Assembly: GCA_900466005.1 (NCBI GenBank)
Contig: UEGQ01000002.1
Span: 62,001-126,000, forward strand
DNA: 64,000 nt
Reading direction: 5' to 3'
From: Hyphomicrobiales bacterium
GTDB lineage: Bacteria; Pseudomonadota; Alphaproteobacteria; Rhizobiales; Rhizobiaceae
Numbering within the stretch: the stretch's first letter is position 1; each line of letters starts with the position of its first letter. Under the pieces are notes generated by a model, which was given only the letters and a program-made list of their open reading frames with translations, ran no database searches and was not told where the DNA came from. Both the position numbers and the translations under genes were made by a program. Positions 47,162 to 56,618 of the stretch are shown piece after piece.

Positions 47162-48154
47162 TCAGAGTCCGAGGTCTGCCAGACCCTGAACAGTCTCCGC
47201 GTTGATCGGAATCAGGTTATCGGTGATGATGTCGCGACCCTCGACGTCCGGCCTCACCACACCCAGGCCCTCGATCTCCGTGCCGTCCTTGATTTCCGTG
47301 CCGTCCACGAGCATCTTGCCCATGCTCACGAAGACCCTGCCGGCCTCGGCGGGATTCCACATGAAGCCGCCGGCGATTGCACCCTCTTTCACGAGCTTCA
47401 GCCCCTGGCCGGGCGAGAACGGCCCGAGGACATGCACCTTGCCGATCAGCCGGCGCTCCTCGAAGGCACGCCCCGCACCGATCGGACCCTGGCTGCCGAA
47501 GGCCAAGATACCGGTCATGTTGGCATGCGCCGCCAGAAGGTCGAGCGTCGTCTTGCGGCTGTCGTCAACACTTTCGGCCACCCCGTAGCGCTCGCCGATA
47601 AGCGTCATCTCCGGGTATTTTTCCTTGAGATAGGCGATCGCGGCGTCCGCCCAGGCGTTGTGCAACGGCACGGTGAGCGACCCTACGTAAACCGCATACT
47701 CGCCCTTGCCACCCATCTTCTGGGCCAGCAACTCGGCATGGGTCTCGCCGAATCCCTTGACCGAAGCCAGCTCGAAGTCCCAGTCGACATTCTTGAGGCC
47801 GGGTCCTTCATGGGCAACAACCTTGATCCCTGCCGCGCGCGCCTTCTCGAGCACGGGCTCGAGGGCCGCCTCGTCGTTGGGAACGACGCCGATGACATCC
47901 ACACCCTTGGCAATCAGATCTTCGATAGCGCGAACCTGAAGCGCCGGATCTGCGCTGGTCGGCCCGACCATCGTAGCATCCACACCGAGCTTCTCGCCCC
48001 GTTCCTTGATCCCCATTTCCATCGCGTTGAACCACGGAATGCCGCCGATCTTCACGACGATACCCATGGTTGGATTATCCTGCGCCTGCGCACCGGCCGC
48101 CAGTAATGCGGCGAGCGCAACACCCGCCAGAGCTGCGGTTACTGCCTTGATCAT
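47162..48154 (-). CDS. Periplasmic sugar-binding protein (RbsB-type)
   Basis: 330-residue ABC binding protein. Signal peptide MIKAVTAALAGVALAALLAAGAQA; the mature part TMGIVVKIGGIPWFNAMEMGIKE, the VDVIGVVPNDEAALEPVLEKA segment and GIKVVAHEGP are typical of the periplasmic-binding-protein/LacI fold. The start follows GGGAGGAG. First gene of the operon, downstream of two LacI-type operators. Confidence 0.9.
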   Translation of the reverse strand: MIKAVTAALAGVALAALLAAGAQAQDNPTMGIVVKIGGIPWFNAMEMGIKERGEKLGVDATMVGPTSADPALQVRAIEDLIAKGVDVIGVVPNDEAALEPVLEKARAAGIKVVAHEGPGLKNVDWDFELASVKGFGETHAELLAQKMGGKGEYAVYVGSLTVPLHNAWADAAIAYLKEKYPEMTLIGERYGVAESVDDSRKTTLDLLAAHANMTGILAFGSQGPIGAGRAFEERRLIGKVHVLGPFSPGQGLKLVKEGAIAGGFMWNPAEAGRVFVSMGKMLVDGTEIKDGTEIEGLGVVRPDVEGRDIITDNLIPINAETVQGLADLGL

Positions 48155-48194
48155 TTCACTCCTCCCAGAGCGCCGCCCCGATGGGCGAACTTGT

Positions 48195-48214
48195 TTGAAC
48201 AATCGATTGTGCAA
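48195..48214. promoter_or_regulatory. LacI-type operator 1
   Basis: TTGAACAATCGATTGTGCAA is a near-palindrome centred on a central CG, the common layout for LacI-family operators. It lies 41 bases upstream of the sugar-binding-protein start. Confidence 0.7.
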
Positions 48215-48294
48215 GGCGGCGACTCGAAGTGGCTTTGAGCTCCCGTCCAGGCAGAGCATCAAAGCCGCATTCACGCGAATAGCCGGAATAGCAC

Positions 48295-48314
48295 TTGCAC
48301 AATCGATCGTGCTA
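48295..48314. promoter_or_regulatory. LacI-type operator 2
   Basis: TTGCACAATCGATCGTGCTA is a second copy of the same 20-bp operator, exactly 100 bp from the first, 69 bases before the LacI gene. The two can control both directions by looping. Confidence 0.7.
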
Positions 48315-48382
48315 TGACATCAAGAAACAAGCTTCTCGTCAAGAGCAATTGTCAGCCCTGACCATCGAGACCGTTTCGACCC

Positions 48383-49432
48383 ATGCCCGACACCAGGCAA
48401 AAACTCACGATCTACGATATCGCGCAGCTCAGCGGATCCTCTCCTTCGACCGTGAGTGCGGTACTGAACGGAACGTGGAAGAAGCGTCGGGTTGGTGAGG
48501 CGACGGCGAGGAAGATCCAGAAAATGGCGGCTGAGCACGGGTATACGACGAACTTGCAGGCGCGGGGATTGAGACGCGCGCAATCCGGTCTCGTCGGCCT
48601 CATTCTCCCGGTTCACGACAACCGCTTCTTTGCGTCGATGAGCCAGAGCTTCGAAGCACAGGCACGTGAGCGCGGCTGGTGCCCGGTGATCGTATCCACC
48701 TTGCGCAATCCGGCCGAGGAGATCCGAACTGTCGAAACGCTGATTTCCTACGCCGTCGACTATCTGTTCATCGCAGGTGTCACCGATCCCGCCGCGCTCA
48801 GCGAGATCTGCAGAGCGGCACAAGTGCCGCACATCTATGTCGACCTTCCGGGAAAGGACGCGCCTTCCGTCGTCAGCAATAACTATCTCGGCGCCGAACT
48901 GTTGACGCGAAAGCTCCTGGAGCTCATGCCGCAGGTGGACGATCCGGTCCGGGCAAAGCCGTATCTGATCGGCGGTCTGGAAACCGACTTTGCCTCTGCA
49001 CACCGAATTTCGGCATTTCGATCGACGGTCCTGGAGCTACGAGGATCGTTTGATGAGGATCAGATCATTACCTGCGGATACGCTCCCGGTAACGCCGCCC
49101 GCGAGGTCTCGGCACTCAGCGACCGTATCGGCGGATTGCCAGCCGGATTGTTCATCAACTCGATCAGAGCGTTCGAAGGTATCGTCAGCGAGTTTGTCCA
49201 CCTTCCGTCGGAAGCATTCGAACAGAGTGTCTTCGGCTGCTACGACTATGACCCGTTTGCGGCATTCCTGGAATTTCCTGTGCACATGGTACGGCAGAAC
49301 TCGAACCAGCTCATCGCCACCGCTTTTGAATTGGTCGACAGCGGTGTTACCGACCCGGTGCTGATACAGGTGGACCCGGAATTGATCCCTCCCCGAACCG
49401 TCTATAATGGTCCGTTCAGCCAACTGGGGTGA
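48383..49432 (+). CDS. LacI-family transcriptional regulator
   Basis: 349-residue regulator. The N-terminal helix-turn-helix is TIYDIAQLSGSSPSTVSAVLNG, followed by the ligand domain of periplasmic-binding type (GLVGLILPVHDNRFFASMSQSFE ...). It is divergent from the sugar operon and probably represses it and itself from the two operators upstream. Confidence 0.92.
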   Translation: MPDTRQKLTIYDIAQLSGSSPSTVSAVLNGTWKKRRVGEATARKIQKMAAEHGYTTNLQARGLRRAQSGLVGLILPVHDNRFFASMSQSFEAQARERGWCPVIVSTLRNPAEEIRTVETLISYAVDYLFIAGVTDPAALSEICRAAQVPHIYVDLPGKDAPSVVSNNYLGAELLTRKLLELMPQVDDPVRAKPYLIGGLETDFASAHRISAFRSTVLELRGSFDEDQIITCGYAPGNAAREVSALSDRIGGLPAGLFINSIRAFEGIVSEFVHLPSEAFEQSVFGCYDYDPFAAFLEFPVHMVRQNSNQLIATAFELVDSGVTDPVLIQVDPELIPPRTVYNGPFSQLG

Positions 49433-49562
49433 GATTGAAGCGGGAGCCCCTCGGCTGGGGTCATACGCTCATTTCGGGGACGCGAGTGGTGCAACAGGAG
49501 TGTCGGCAGGCGCGGACATCGTCTCCTCCCGGGGGACGCAGAACACGTCGTTGCCGTGTCCA

Positions 49563-50915
49563 CTACAGGTCCGATGACTTCTCCCGACTACCTCTCAGTC
49601 CATACCGCGCGATCTTCTCGTTCAGGGTCCGGTGCGGTATGCCGAGGCTCGCGGCCGCGCGCGCCGTGTTGCCGTCGTGCTCGTCGATCGCCGCCCGGAT
49701 CAACTGCACCTCGTAGGCGGCAAGCCGGTCCGGCAGGGTCAACTCACCGTGTGGACTCGTTTGCGCGACGATGCCGGTGCCCTGTTCATCGAGACCGAGT
49801 GCGAAGCGCTCTGCCCGCGCCTTGAGTTCGCGAACATTCCCTCTCCATTCCTCCTGTTGCAGGCTCGCAAGCAGATCGGCGGACACCGCACGCTCGGCAC
49901 GGCCGTAGCGATGGGCAGCGAGCGAGGCGAAATGGCTGAACAGCAGGCCGATATCGTCCCTTCGCAGACGCAACGGCGGAATTCGAATGTCGACGGTCGC
50001 TAACCGATAGAACAGGTCCTCACGAAATCTTCCGGCAGCAATCTCGCCGGAAAGGTCACTCTTGGCAGCGGCAATGATCCGTACGTCGACCGGCCGCAGC
50101 CGGTTTTCCCCGAGCCGTTCGATCACCCGCTCCTGAAGCACACGCAGGATTTTCGCCTGCAGGGAGAGAGGCATGGATTCGATCTCGTCGAGGAAGACGG
50201 TTCCGCCGGCGGCATGCTCGAACTTGCCCTCACGCTCGCAAAGCGCGCCGGTGAAAGCACCTTTCGCATGGCCGAAGATCTCGCTCTCGAAAATGCTCTC
50301 CGGCAGGGCGGCGCAGTTGATCGCGACGAAGGGGCCGGCCCGGCGGCGACCCTGACGATGCAGGGCCTGCGCGACAAGCTCCTTGCCGGAACCGGTTTCG
50401 CCGATGATCAGCACGTCGATATCGACATCGGCCAGCATCGCGACGCGGCGGCGGAGCGCGCACATGGCGGGACTGTCACCGACGATTGGCGGGCCACCGC
50501 TCTCCTCCTGAACCAGGCCCTGGAGACGGGCGATCTCCCGTTTCATCCGGCGCTTCTCGACGGCCTTGTCGAGAACGGAGAGGAGGTACTCCGCGTCGTA
50601 TGGCTTCTCTATGAAGTCTTCCGCGCCCTGCTTCATCGCCTTGACCGCGAGCGTGACATCGCCATGGCCGGTCATCAGGATGACAGGCACGTCGCTACGC
50701 ACCTTGATGACGGAATTCAGGAGCGTCATGCCGTCGATGCCCGGCATGCGGATATCACTCACCACGACATCCGGCTCGGAGCGCAGAAGTTGCTGATAGG
50801 CTTCTTCAGGCCGATGGAAGGCGGTCACGGAGAACCCGCTGACCTCCAGCCAGTCGGTCGCCGCCTTCAGGAGATCGCGGTCGTCGTCGACGAGGAGAAC
50901 GTCTCCGCGGCTCAT
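49563..50915 (-). CDS. dctD: DctD-like sigma-54 response regulator
   Basis: 450-residue NtrC-family regulator. The receiver domain (1-120) has the phospho-acceptor Asp in VVVSDIRMPG and Lys in IEKPYD. The AAA+ domain has GETGSGKE, an intact GAFTGA sigma-54 loop and AINCAALPES. The C-terminal Fis-type helix-turn-helix is NTARAAASLGIPHRTLNEKI. It overlaps the sensor kinase by ATGA. It probably activates the sigma-54 promoter candidate of the TAXI-TRAP operon. The symbol is by similarity; the substrate need not be a C4-dicarboxylate. Confidence 0.88.
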   Translation of the reverse strand: MSRGDVLLVDDDRDLLKAATDWLEVSGFSVTAFHRPEEAYQQLLRSEPDVVVSDIRMPGIDGMTLLNSVIKVRSDVPVILMTGHGDVTLAVKAMKQGAEDFIEKPYDAEYLLSVLDKAVEKRRMKREIARLQGLVQEESGGPPIVGDSPAMCALRRRVAMLADVDIDVLIIGETGSGKELVAQALHRQGRRRAGPFVAINCAALPESIFESEIFGHAKGAFTGALCEREGKFEHAAGGTVFLDEIESMPLSLQAKILRVLQERVIERLGENRLRPVDVRIIAAAKSDLSGEIAAGRFREDLFYRLATVDIRIPPLRLRRDDIGLLFSHFASLAAHRYGRAERAVSADLLASLQQEEWRGNVRELKARAERFALGLDEQGTGIVAQTSPHGELTLPDRLAAYEVQLIRAAIDEHDGNTARAAASLGIPHRTLNEKIARYGLRGSREKSSDL

Positions 50916-52762
50916 TGTGCTGCCTCGAGTGGATGTGCCGATCGCTTGTCGATCGGCATCGACATCGTGGCGATGGTACCGCCGCCGGGTGCTTCGGCAA
51001 AGGTGATTTCGCCACCGTATTCCCGCACGATCGCGGTCGCGATGGAAAGGCCGAGGCCGAGACCTTCGCCGGTCAGCTTGGTGGTAAAGAACGGTTCGGT
51101 GACGCGATCGCGGTGTTCCGGCGCGATGCCCGTCCCGTTGTCGATGACGGTCACGTTCACCTTTCCGGCCTCCGTGGTTCGCTGGACAATGACCGAAGGA
51201 GCAGGACGGCCTTCGACGGCGTCGAGCGCGTTCAGAAGCAGGTTGAGCATCACCTGCTCCAGTTTGACCGCGACCGCTGTGATGACGGGAGCCGGGCCCG
51301 GCGCTTCGACGGTCGGTACGACGCCGAGCGCCTTCGCCCGCGGCACGGCGAGATCGATCGCATTGCGGATGACGGTGTCGATGTCGACGGCCTCGAGTTC
51401 GGACGCGCCCTTCCGGCCGAAGGTCTTCAGGTGCTTGACGGTACGCTGCATGCGCTTGACGAGAGCGCGCGCGTCGAGAAGCCGCTCGCCGACCTTTACC
51501 GCCTCGTCCTTCTCCGCAAGGACACCGGCCGTCGCCAGTGTTGCCTCGAGTGCGGCAAGCGGCTGGCTCACTTCGTGCACGATCGCTGTCGACATCCGTC
51601 CGAGCGCCGCCATCTTCTCGGAATGGATGAGCCCTTCCTGCGCGCGGCGCAACTCGTCTTCGGTCCGCCTGCGCATGTCGATCTCGCGGGCGAGATCCTG
51701 CGTTCGTTCGGCGACCTTGAGTTCCAGGATCTCGCCCTGGCGCAGGCGCATGCGGATCAGCAAGGCCCGCTGATGGAGAAAGTAGAGCGCGCCCGTCGCG
51801 ACCAGGCCGGCAATGAGCGCGGCAAGCGCCCAGAAGCCGGCGAGCTTTGCGATATCCTCCGTGCTGGTTGCAGCAAGCACGATCCAGCTGTCCGGCTCAA
51901 TGGCGGAAAACTTCGCCAGAAGCTGCTGTCCTTCGCCATCGACCCGAAGCGCCGGCATGTCGGCCGCGTTGATCGGCGGCACGACGCCTGCGGGCAGGAT
52001 CGGCTTGGCCTCGGCAAGATCGGTGCCATCGTAGGTTCTCTCCGCGGCGACCCGTTCGGCGGCCTCTCGCGAAAGCGGTGCAAGCGGTCGGTATTTCCAG
52101 TCGGGATTACCGGAGAGGAAGACAATGCCCCAGCGATCGGCGATTGCCGTCTGGACGCCTGCGGCTTCCCAAGTCACCTCGAGCGGTTGCAGATCGGCCT
52201 TGACGACGACGATGATCGGCGGTCGATCGCGGATGTCTATTCGGGAACTCAGGAAGTAACCGGGCTTCTTTGTCGTGACGCCGATCGCGTAATAGCGGCC
52301 CTCGCCATTACGAATTGCATCCTGAAAATACGGTCGGAAACTGTAGTCATGTCCGATGAAGCTCTCGGCGGTCGCGAAATTGCTGGCTGCGAGCGTCACG
52401 CCACGATTGTCGAGCACGTAGAGCTCGGCCGCGCCCGCCTGCCGGACGACCGTCTGGAGATAGAGATTCGCGGCATCGAGAACGGCGGAGCTGCGCTCGT
52501 TCTCGGCAAGGGCACGGATGCGGGCATCCTCGCCGATCACCAGCGGCAGATACCGGAACCTCTCGACCTCAGTGGCGATCGCCCTGTTGGTGAGCACCAG
52601 GCTGCGCTGGAGTTGCGCCTCCAGTGCGCTGACGGCCGCCCCGCTCGCCACATAATAGGCAACGAAAGGCGCCGTGAAAGTCACCACCAGCATGATGGCT
52701 GTCATTCTGCCGATGTTACGCGCCATCACCGAGCCGACGTGGTTGGATCCTGTCTTCTGCAT
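50912..52762 (-). CDS. dctB: DctB-like sensor histidine kinase
   Basis: 616-residue kinase. One N-terminal membrane segment (about 22-44), a double-PAS/dCache-type periplasmic sensor (about 45-305), a second membrane segment (about 310-330), a coiled coil, then the phospho-acceptor His in MAALGRMSTAIVHEVSQPLAAL and the ATPase motifs (NLLLNALDAVEG, DNGTGI, GEGLGLGLSI). The start at 52762 has only a weak ribosome site; MARNIGRM eleven codons later is possible. Coupled to the regulator. Confidence 0.88.
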   Translation of the reverse strand: MQKTGSNHVGSVMARNIGRMTAIMLVVTFTAPFVAYYVASGAAVSALEAQLQRSLVLTNRAIATEVERFRYLPLVIGEDARIRALAENERSSAVLDAANLYLQTVVRQAGAAELYVLDNRGVTLAASNFATAESFIGHDYSFRPYFQDAIRNGEGRYYAIGVTTKKPGYFLSSRIDIRDRPPIIVVVKADLQPLEVTWEAAGVQTAIADRWGIVFLSGNPDWKYRPLAPLSREAAERVAAERTYDGTDLAEAKPILPAGVVPPINAADMPALRVDGEGQQLLAKFSAIEPDSWIVLAATSTEDIAKLAGFWALAALIAGLVATGALYFLHQRALLIRMRLRQGEILELKVAERTQDLAREIDMRRRTEDELRRAQEGLIHSEKMAALGRMSTAIVHEVSQPLAALEATLATAGVLAEKDEAVKVGERLLDARALVKRMQRTVKHLKTFGRKGASELEAVDIDTVIRNAIDLAVPRAKALGVVPTVEAPGPAPVITAVAVKLEQVMLNLLLNALDAVEGRPAPSVIVQRTTEAGKVNVTVIDNGTGIAPEHRDRVTEPFFTTKLTGEGLGLGLSIATAIVREYGGEITFAEAPGGGTIATMSMPIDKRSAHPLEAAQ

Positions 52763-52805
52763 CGAGTGTAGCGTCTCCTCGGTCAAGAGAGAACAGCCGC
52801 CGCCC

Positions 52806-53219
52806 CTATCCTTCATTAGGCGATCGCGGCGTCGGGGTATCCTCTGACTGCTCCCGGTCACAAGACCGCAGGACGAGTGGCTCCTGAGCCTCAGTCCCGA
52901 GCTCGCGGCATCCGTCGGCATCGCAGAGCATCCAGCCCGAGACCGTCGCCCCCGAGGCCGCGAGGACCAGCCTGGGAACTGGCTCGCGGTTTGGTGTCCA
53001 GACCCACCATTTCCCCTCCCGGTGGGCGCCGTCGCCGGGTTCCATCCCGGCACCGGAACCCCGAACGCGCGCCTCTTCGAGAACGAGCCCCTGTGGCGTC
53101 GGCATCCAGCGCTCCTGCCACTCGGTCTTCTCGACCGAGTGTGTCCAGCCGAGCGTGAAGACGCCGGCGGCAACGGCCATCGCCTTGCCGCCGGCAATGA
53201 TGCAGACCGCCATGGTCAT
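52806..53219 (-). CDS. DUF1850 protein of TAXI-TRAP operon
   Basis: 137-residue DUF1850-type protein: a hydrophobic N-terminus (MTMAVCIIAGGKAMAVAAG), then the family's FTLGWTHSVEKTEWQERW. DUF1850 proteins are usually encoded beside TAXI-type TRAP transporters and may help the transporter; function unproven. The start overlaps the TRAP stop by ATGA. Confidence 0.82.
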   Translation of the reverse strand: MTMAVCIIAGGKAMAVAAGVFTLGWTHSVEKTEWQERWMPTPQGLVLEEARVRGSGAGMEPGDGAHREGKWWVWTPNREPVPRLVLAASGATVSGWMLCDADGCRELGTEAQEPLVLRSCDREQSEDTPTPRSPNEG

Positions 53220-55333
53220 GCGGCACCCGGCACCGACTTGCCGCGCACCTGTCGTCCCCGACGCCAGATCCAGACTGCGAACAGTACCGAAAGTGCAAAG
53301 CCGATCTCGTCCGTCAGCGGCAGCGCCGCCAGAAGGGTGAAAGCTGCCGCGGCGGCCAGAAACCGTTCCGCGACCGAAAGACGGACGACCACGAAACCGA
53401 TGACGGCCGCGCCCCAAAGACCGATCGCAAGACCGGTCTTGATGACGACGTAGGCGACCGCCGCCGGATAGCCGAGGCTGACGGCAATGGCCCCGCCATC
53501 CTGGAGCATCAGGGCCGGCGAGTAGACTGCCATGAACGGGATGACGAAACCGGCCGCCGCCACCTTGATCGCCTGGATCGCGATCTTCAGTCCGCTTTCA
53601 CGCGCAATCGGCGCCGCGGCGAAGCAGGCGAGCGCGACCGGCGGCGTCAGGTCGGCAAGGATGCCGAAGTAGAAGACGAACATGTGACTGACGATGAGCG
53701 GAACGCCGAGTTCGAGAAGAGCCGGGCCGGCGATGGACGAAGTGATGATATAGTTCGGGATTGTCGGTATTCCCATGCCGAGGACAAGACAGGTCACCAT
53801 GGTGAGCAAGAGTGACAGGAACAGGCTCTTATCACCGACAGAGACGATGAACTGACCGAAGGTGTTCGCCGCGCCCGTCAGCGTCATCGTACCGATGATG
53901 ATGCCGACCAGCGCACAGGCCGTCGCCACCGGCAATGCCGTCTTTGCGCCTTCCGCAAGTGCATCCCGGCAGGTGACGAGCGTCTCCCGGCCGCCCTGCG
54001 AGAAGGCGTTGACCGCAATCAGCGCCGCCAGTGCAGCGAGGACCACGCCGATGCCGAACTGGAAGAAGGCGGCCGCCACCAAACCGAGACCCACCCAGAA
54101 GATGATCCGGATCACATTGGAGGGAAGACCAAGTGCCACGGAACTGCCGAGGATCAACAACGCGGTGAAGGCAAGGCCGACCGTTCCTGCAAACAATGGC
54201 GTGTAGCCCGAAAACAGCAACCAGACGAGTGCCGCCAGCGGAAGGATCAGGTACCACTGCTCGATCAGCGCGGCCTTTGCCGAAGGAAGTTCGCTCTTCG
54301 GCAGGCCGAGAAGCCCGTGCTTGCCCGCCTCGAGATGAACCATCCAGAAAGCCGAAGCAAAATAGAGGATCGCCGGGAGGATCGCCGCCTTGACGATCTC
54401 GTGATACTCGACACCCAGTGTTTCGGCCATGATGAAGGCGACGGCCCCCATCACCGGTGGCATGATCTGTCCGCCCATGGAGGCCGTCGCTTCCACACCA
54501 CCGGCAAAGGCGGCGCGATAGCCGAACTTCTTCATCAGCGGAATGGTGAACTGGCCCGTGGTGACGACATTCGCCACCCCGGAACCCGAGATCGTTCCCA
54601 TCAGCCCGGACGAGATGATCGCGACCTTCGCCGCACCGCCACGCTTGTCGCCGACGAAGCTCAGCGAAACATCGTTGAAGAGTTTGATCATTCCGGCTCT
54701 TTCGAGGAAGGCGCCGAAGAGAATGAACAGGAAGATGTAGGTCGAAGAGACGAAGGTCGGAATGCCGTAGATTCCTTCCGTGCCGTAGGCCATATGGTCG
54801 ATCACCTGCGTGAAACCGTAGCCGCGGTGGTCGAGCGGCGGCGGCAGGTACTCGCCGAACAGGCTGTAGGCGAGGAACAGGCCGGTGATGATCGGCAAGG
54901 CCGGCCCCATAAGCGCCCAGGCAGCAGCAAACACGACGCCGAGTGCAACGACGCCGACCGCAACGTCCCGCGGCAGGGGATCACCGGCGCGGATAAGCAG
55001 TTCACTGTACTCGTAGCATTGGTAGAAGGCGACTGTCGCACCCAGCAGGGCCATAGCCCAGGCAATCACCTTGGCGATGCCGCCGCGCCGCGAAAACACG
55101 GCCAGCAACGGAAAGACCAGTACCGTGACGAAGCCGACGTGGACGGCGCGCACGATCTGGCTCGGCAGGTCGACGAGATGCGCGGCGGTCGCAATCTGGA
55201 AAACGGAAAAGGCGAGCGCAATCCCGAAGAGAAGCCGACCGTCCCAGGTCTTCGGAAACGCCTGGGTCGCGGCGGCGTGCCCGTGCAGTTCCGCAGGCGC
55301 AGCCTGCTCTTGTGCATTGATCGTGTCGTGCAT
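53216..55333 (-). CDS. TRAP transporter fused 4TM/12TM permease (TAXI type)
   Basis: 705-residue membrane protein with about 17 hydrophobic segments: the small DctQ-like part at the N-terminus and the large DctM-like part after about residue 190, fused as in TAXI-TRAP systems. Typical stretches are MGTISGSGVANVVTTGQFTIPLMKKFG and VLGMGIPTIPNYIITSSIAGPAL. The start MHDTINAQEQ is preferred over an ATG 17 codons earlier, since a cytosolic tail then leads directly to the first helix. Confidence 0.9.
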   Translation of the reverse strand: MHDTINAQEQAAPAELHGHAAATQAFPKTWDGRLLFGIALAFSVFQIATAAHLVDLPSQIVRAVHVGFVTVLVFPLLAVFSRRGGIAKVIAWAMALLGATVAFYQCYEYSELLIRAGDPLPRDVAVGVVALGVVFAAAWALMGPALPIITGLFLAYSLFGEYLPPPLDHRGYGFTQVIDHMAYGTEGIYGIPTFVSSTYIFLFILFGAFLERAGMIKLFNDVSLSFVGDKRGGAAKVAIISSGLMGTISGSGVANVVTTGQFTIPLMKKFGYRAAFAGGVEATASMGGQIMPPVMGAVAFIMAETLGVEYHEIVKAAILPAILYFASAFWMVHLEAGKHGLLGLPKSELPSAKAALIEQWYLILPLAALVWLLFSGYTPLFAGTVGLAFTALLILGSSVALGLPSNVIRIIFWVGLGLVAAAFFQFGIGVVLAALAALIAVNAFSQGGRETLVTCRDALAEGAKTALPVATACALVGIIIGTMTLTGAANTFGQFIVSVGDKSLFLSLLLTMVTCLVLGMGIPTIPNYIITSSIAGPALLELGVPLIVSHMFVFYFGILADLTPPVALACFAAAPIARESGLKIAIQAIKVAAAGFVIPFMAVYSPALMLQDGGAIAVSLGYPAAVAYVVIKTGLAIGLWGAAVIGFVVVRLSVAERFLAAAAAFTLLAALPLTDEIGFALSVLFAVWIWRRGRQVRGKSVPGAA

Positions 55334-55428
55334 GGATTCCTCCCGAAAATCCGAGCGTGTCGGGGCGGCGGGCACACATGTCACCGGCTGGGCCGGATCA
55401 TCGTGGTGCTCGCCGCCACCCGCAGGCG

Positions 55429-56385
55429 TCAGAGCAGGCCCTTTTCCTTATAGTAGCGCTCGGCACCCGGATGCGGGGGTACCGGCATGCCCTTGAGCGC
55501 GTTCTCGAGCTTGATCTGGGCCGCCGCCTTGTGCGCCGCTTCCATCTCCGGCAGGTTTTCGAAGAGCTGCTTCGTCATCTGATAGGCCGTTTCGTCGGAG
55601 ACCTCGGAATGGGTGACGAGGAAGTTGACGACAGCGACAGTCGGGACATCGGCGTCCTGTCCCTGATATGTGCCGGCCGGAACGGTGGCAGCGATATAGG
55701 GCGCTCCGAGCTTACCGGCGATTTCTTCCGGCACCGCGACCATCTGCACATCGACCGAAGTCGCCAGATCCTTGAACGACGAGACGCCGAGACCTGCCGA
55801 CTGCAAAGTGGCATCAAGCTGGCGGTTCTTCATCAGCTCGACCGATTCCGCGAAAGGCAGATATTCTGTCTTCGCGAGATCGTCGTAGCTCATCCCGGCC
55901 GCGGCGAGGATTGCGCGGGCGTTCAGTTCGGTGCCGGATTTCGGCGCGCCGACGGAGAGGCTCTTGCCCTTGAAATCGGCGATCGTCTTGATGCCGGACT
56001 CCTTCGACGACATGATCTGGATGTAGTTCGGATAGATCGCGGCAATCCCGCGCAGCTTGTCGAGCGGCGCCTTGAAACCGGCGTCGGCATTGCCTTCCCA
56101 TGCGAGCTTGACGCTGTCGCCGAGGGCAAAGGCGATTTCGCCGCGGCCCTGCTGCAGAAGGTTTAGGTTTTCGACCGAAGCCTTGGTCGCCTGAACCTGG
56201 GTGCGTGCACCCTCGATTTTCTCGCCGTAGATCTTCGAAAGAGCAACGCCGAGCGGATAATAGACGCCCGAAGTGCCGCCCGTCAGGATGTTGATGAATT
56301 CGCTCGCGCCGGCCGACGCCGCGGAAAACATGATGGACGTACCGGCGATCGCCGCAAAGGCGGCGCGTTTCAGTCTAAGGTTCAC
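55429..56385 (-). CDS. TAXI-family TRAP substrate-binding protein
   Basis: 318-residue secreted binding protein. It starts at GTG, preceded by GGGAGGA; the signal peptide follows (LKRAAFAAIAGTSIMFSAASAGA). The mature start EFINILTGGTSGVYYPLG is the TAXI signature, and ATKASVENLNLLQQGRGEIAFA follows. TAXI proteins bind glutamate, 2-oxoglutarate or similar anions; the ligand cannot be read. First gene of the five-gene operon that ends with dctB-dctD-like genes. Confidence 0.92.
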   Translation of the reverse strand: MNLRLKRAAFAAIAGTSIMFSAASAGASEFINILTGGTSGVYYPLGVALSKIYGEKIEGARTQVQATKASVENLNLLQQGRGEIAFALGDSVKLAWEGNADAGFKAPLDKLRGIAAIYPNYIQIMSSKESGIKTIADFKGKSLSVGAPKSGTELNARAILAAAGMSYDDLAKTEYLPFAESVELMKNRQLDATLQSAGLGVSSFKDLATSVDVQMVAVPEEIAGKLGAPYIAATVPAGTYQGQDADVPTVAVVNFLVTHSEVSDETAYQMTKQLFENLPEMEAAHKAAAQIKLENALKGMPVPPHPGAERYYKEKGLL

Positions 56386-56459
56386 TTGAGAATCCTCCCG
56401 TTCAAGTTTCACATCGATGCAGCCGTCCTCCTCGGAACCGGTCAGCATATAGGGTCCAT

Positions 56460-56475
56460 AGCAATTGATGGGCCA
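56460..56475 (-). promoter_or_regulatory. Sigma-54 promoter of the TAXI-TRAP operon
   Basis: Reading leftwards, TGGCCCATCAATTGCT has the -24/-12 layout with a TTGCT -12 box. The predicted start is about 64 bases before the GTG. The operon encodes a sigma-54-dependent DctD-like activator, which supports the call. Confidence 0.65.
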
Positions 56476-56556
56476 TTTCCAACCACTTGAAATCGTTGGC
56501 AACACACGCAAAGATCGAGCAACGGCCAGCAAGTTTCTGCCTGACTTTGCCGAGCT

Positions 56557-56576
56557 CCTGGCAAGATATTGCCAGG
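56557..56576. promoter_or_regulatory. Palindrome upstream of TAXI-TRAP promoter
   Basis: CCTGGCAAGATATTGCCAGG has 8-bp perfect arms around GATA, about 90 bp upstream of the -24/-12 site. That is where an activator of the DctD-like type would bind. It also lies 43 bases after the end of the upstream ABC gene, so an mRNA-end hairpin is the alternative. Confidence 0.5.
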
Positions 56577-56618
56577 ACGGTCGCCGATTCACGCTCGTGG
56601 TACGTCCTCGATACGACT

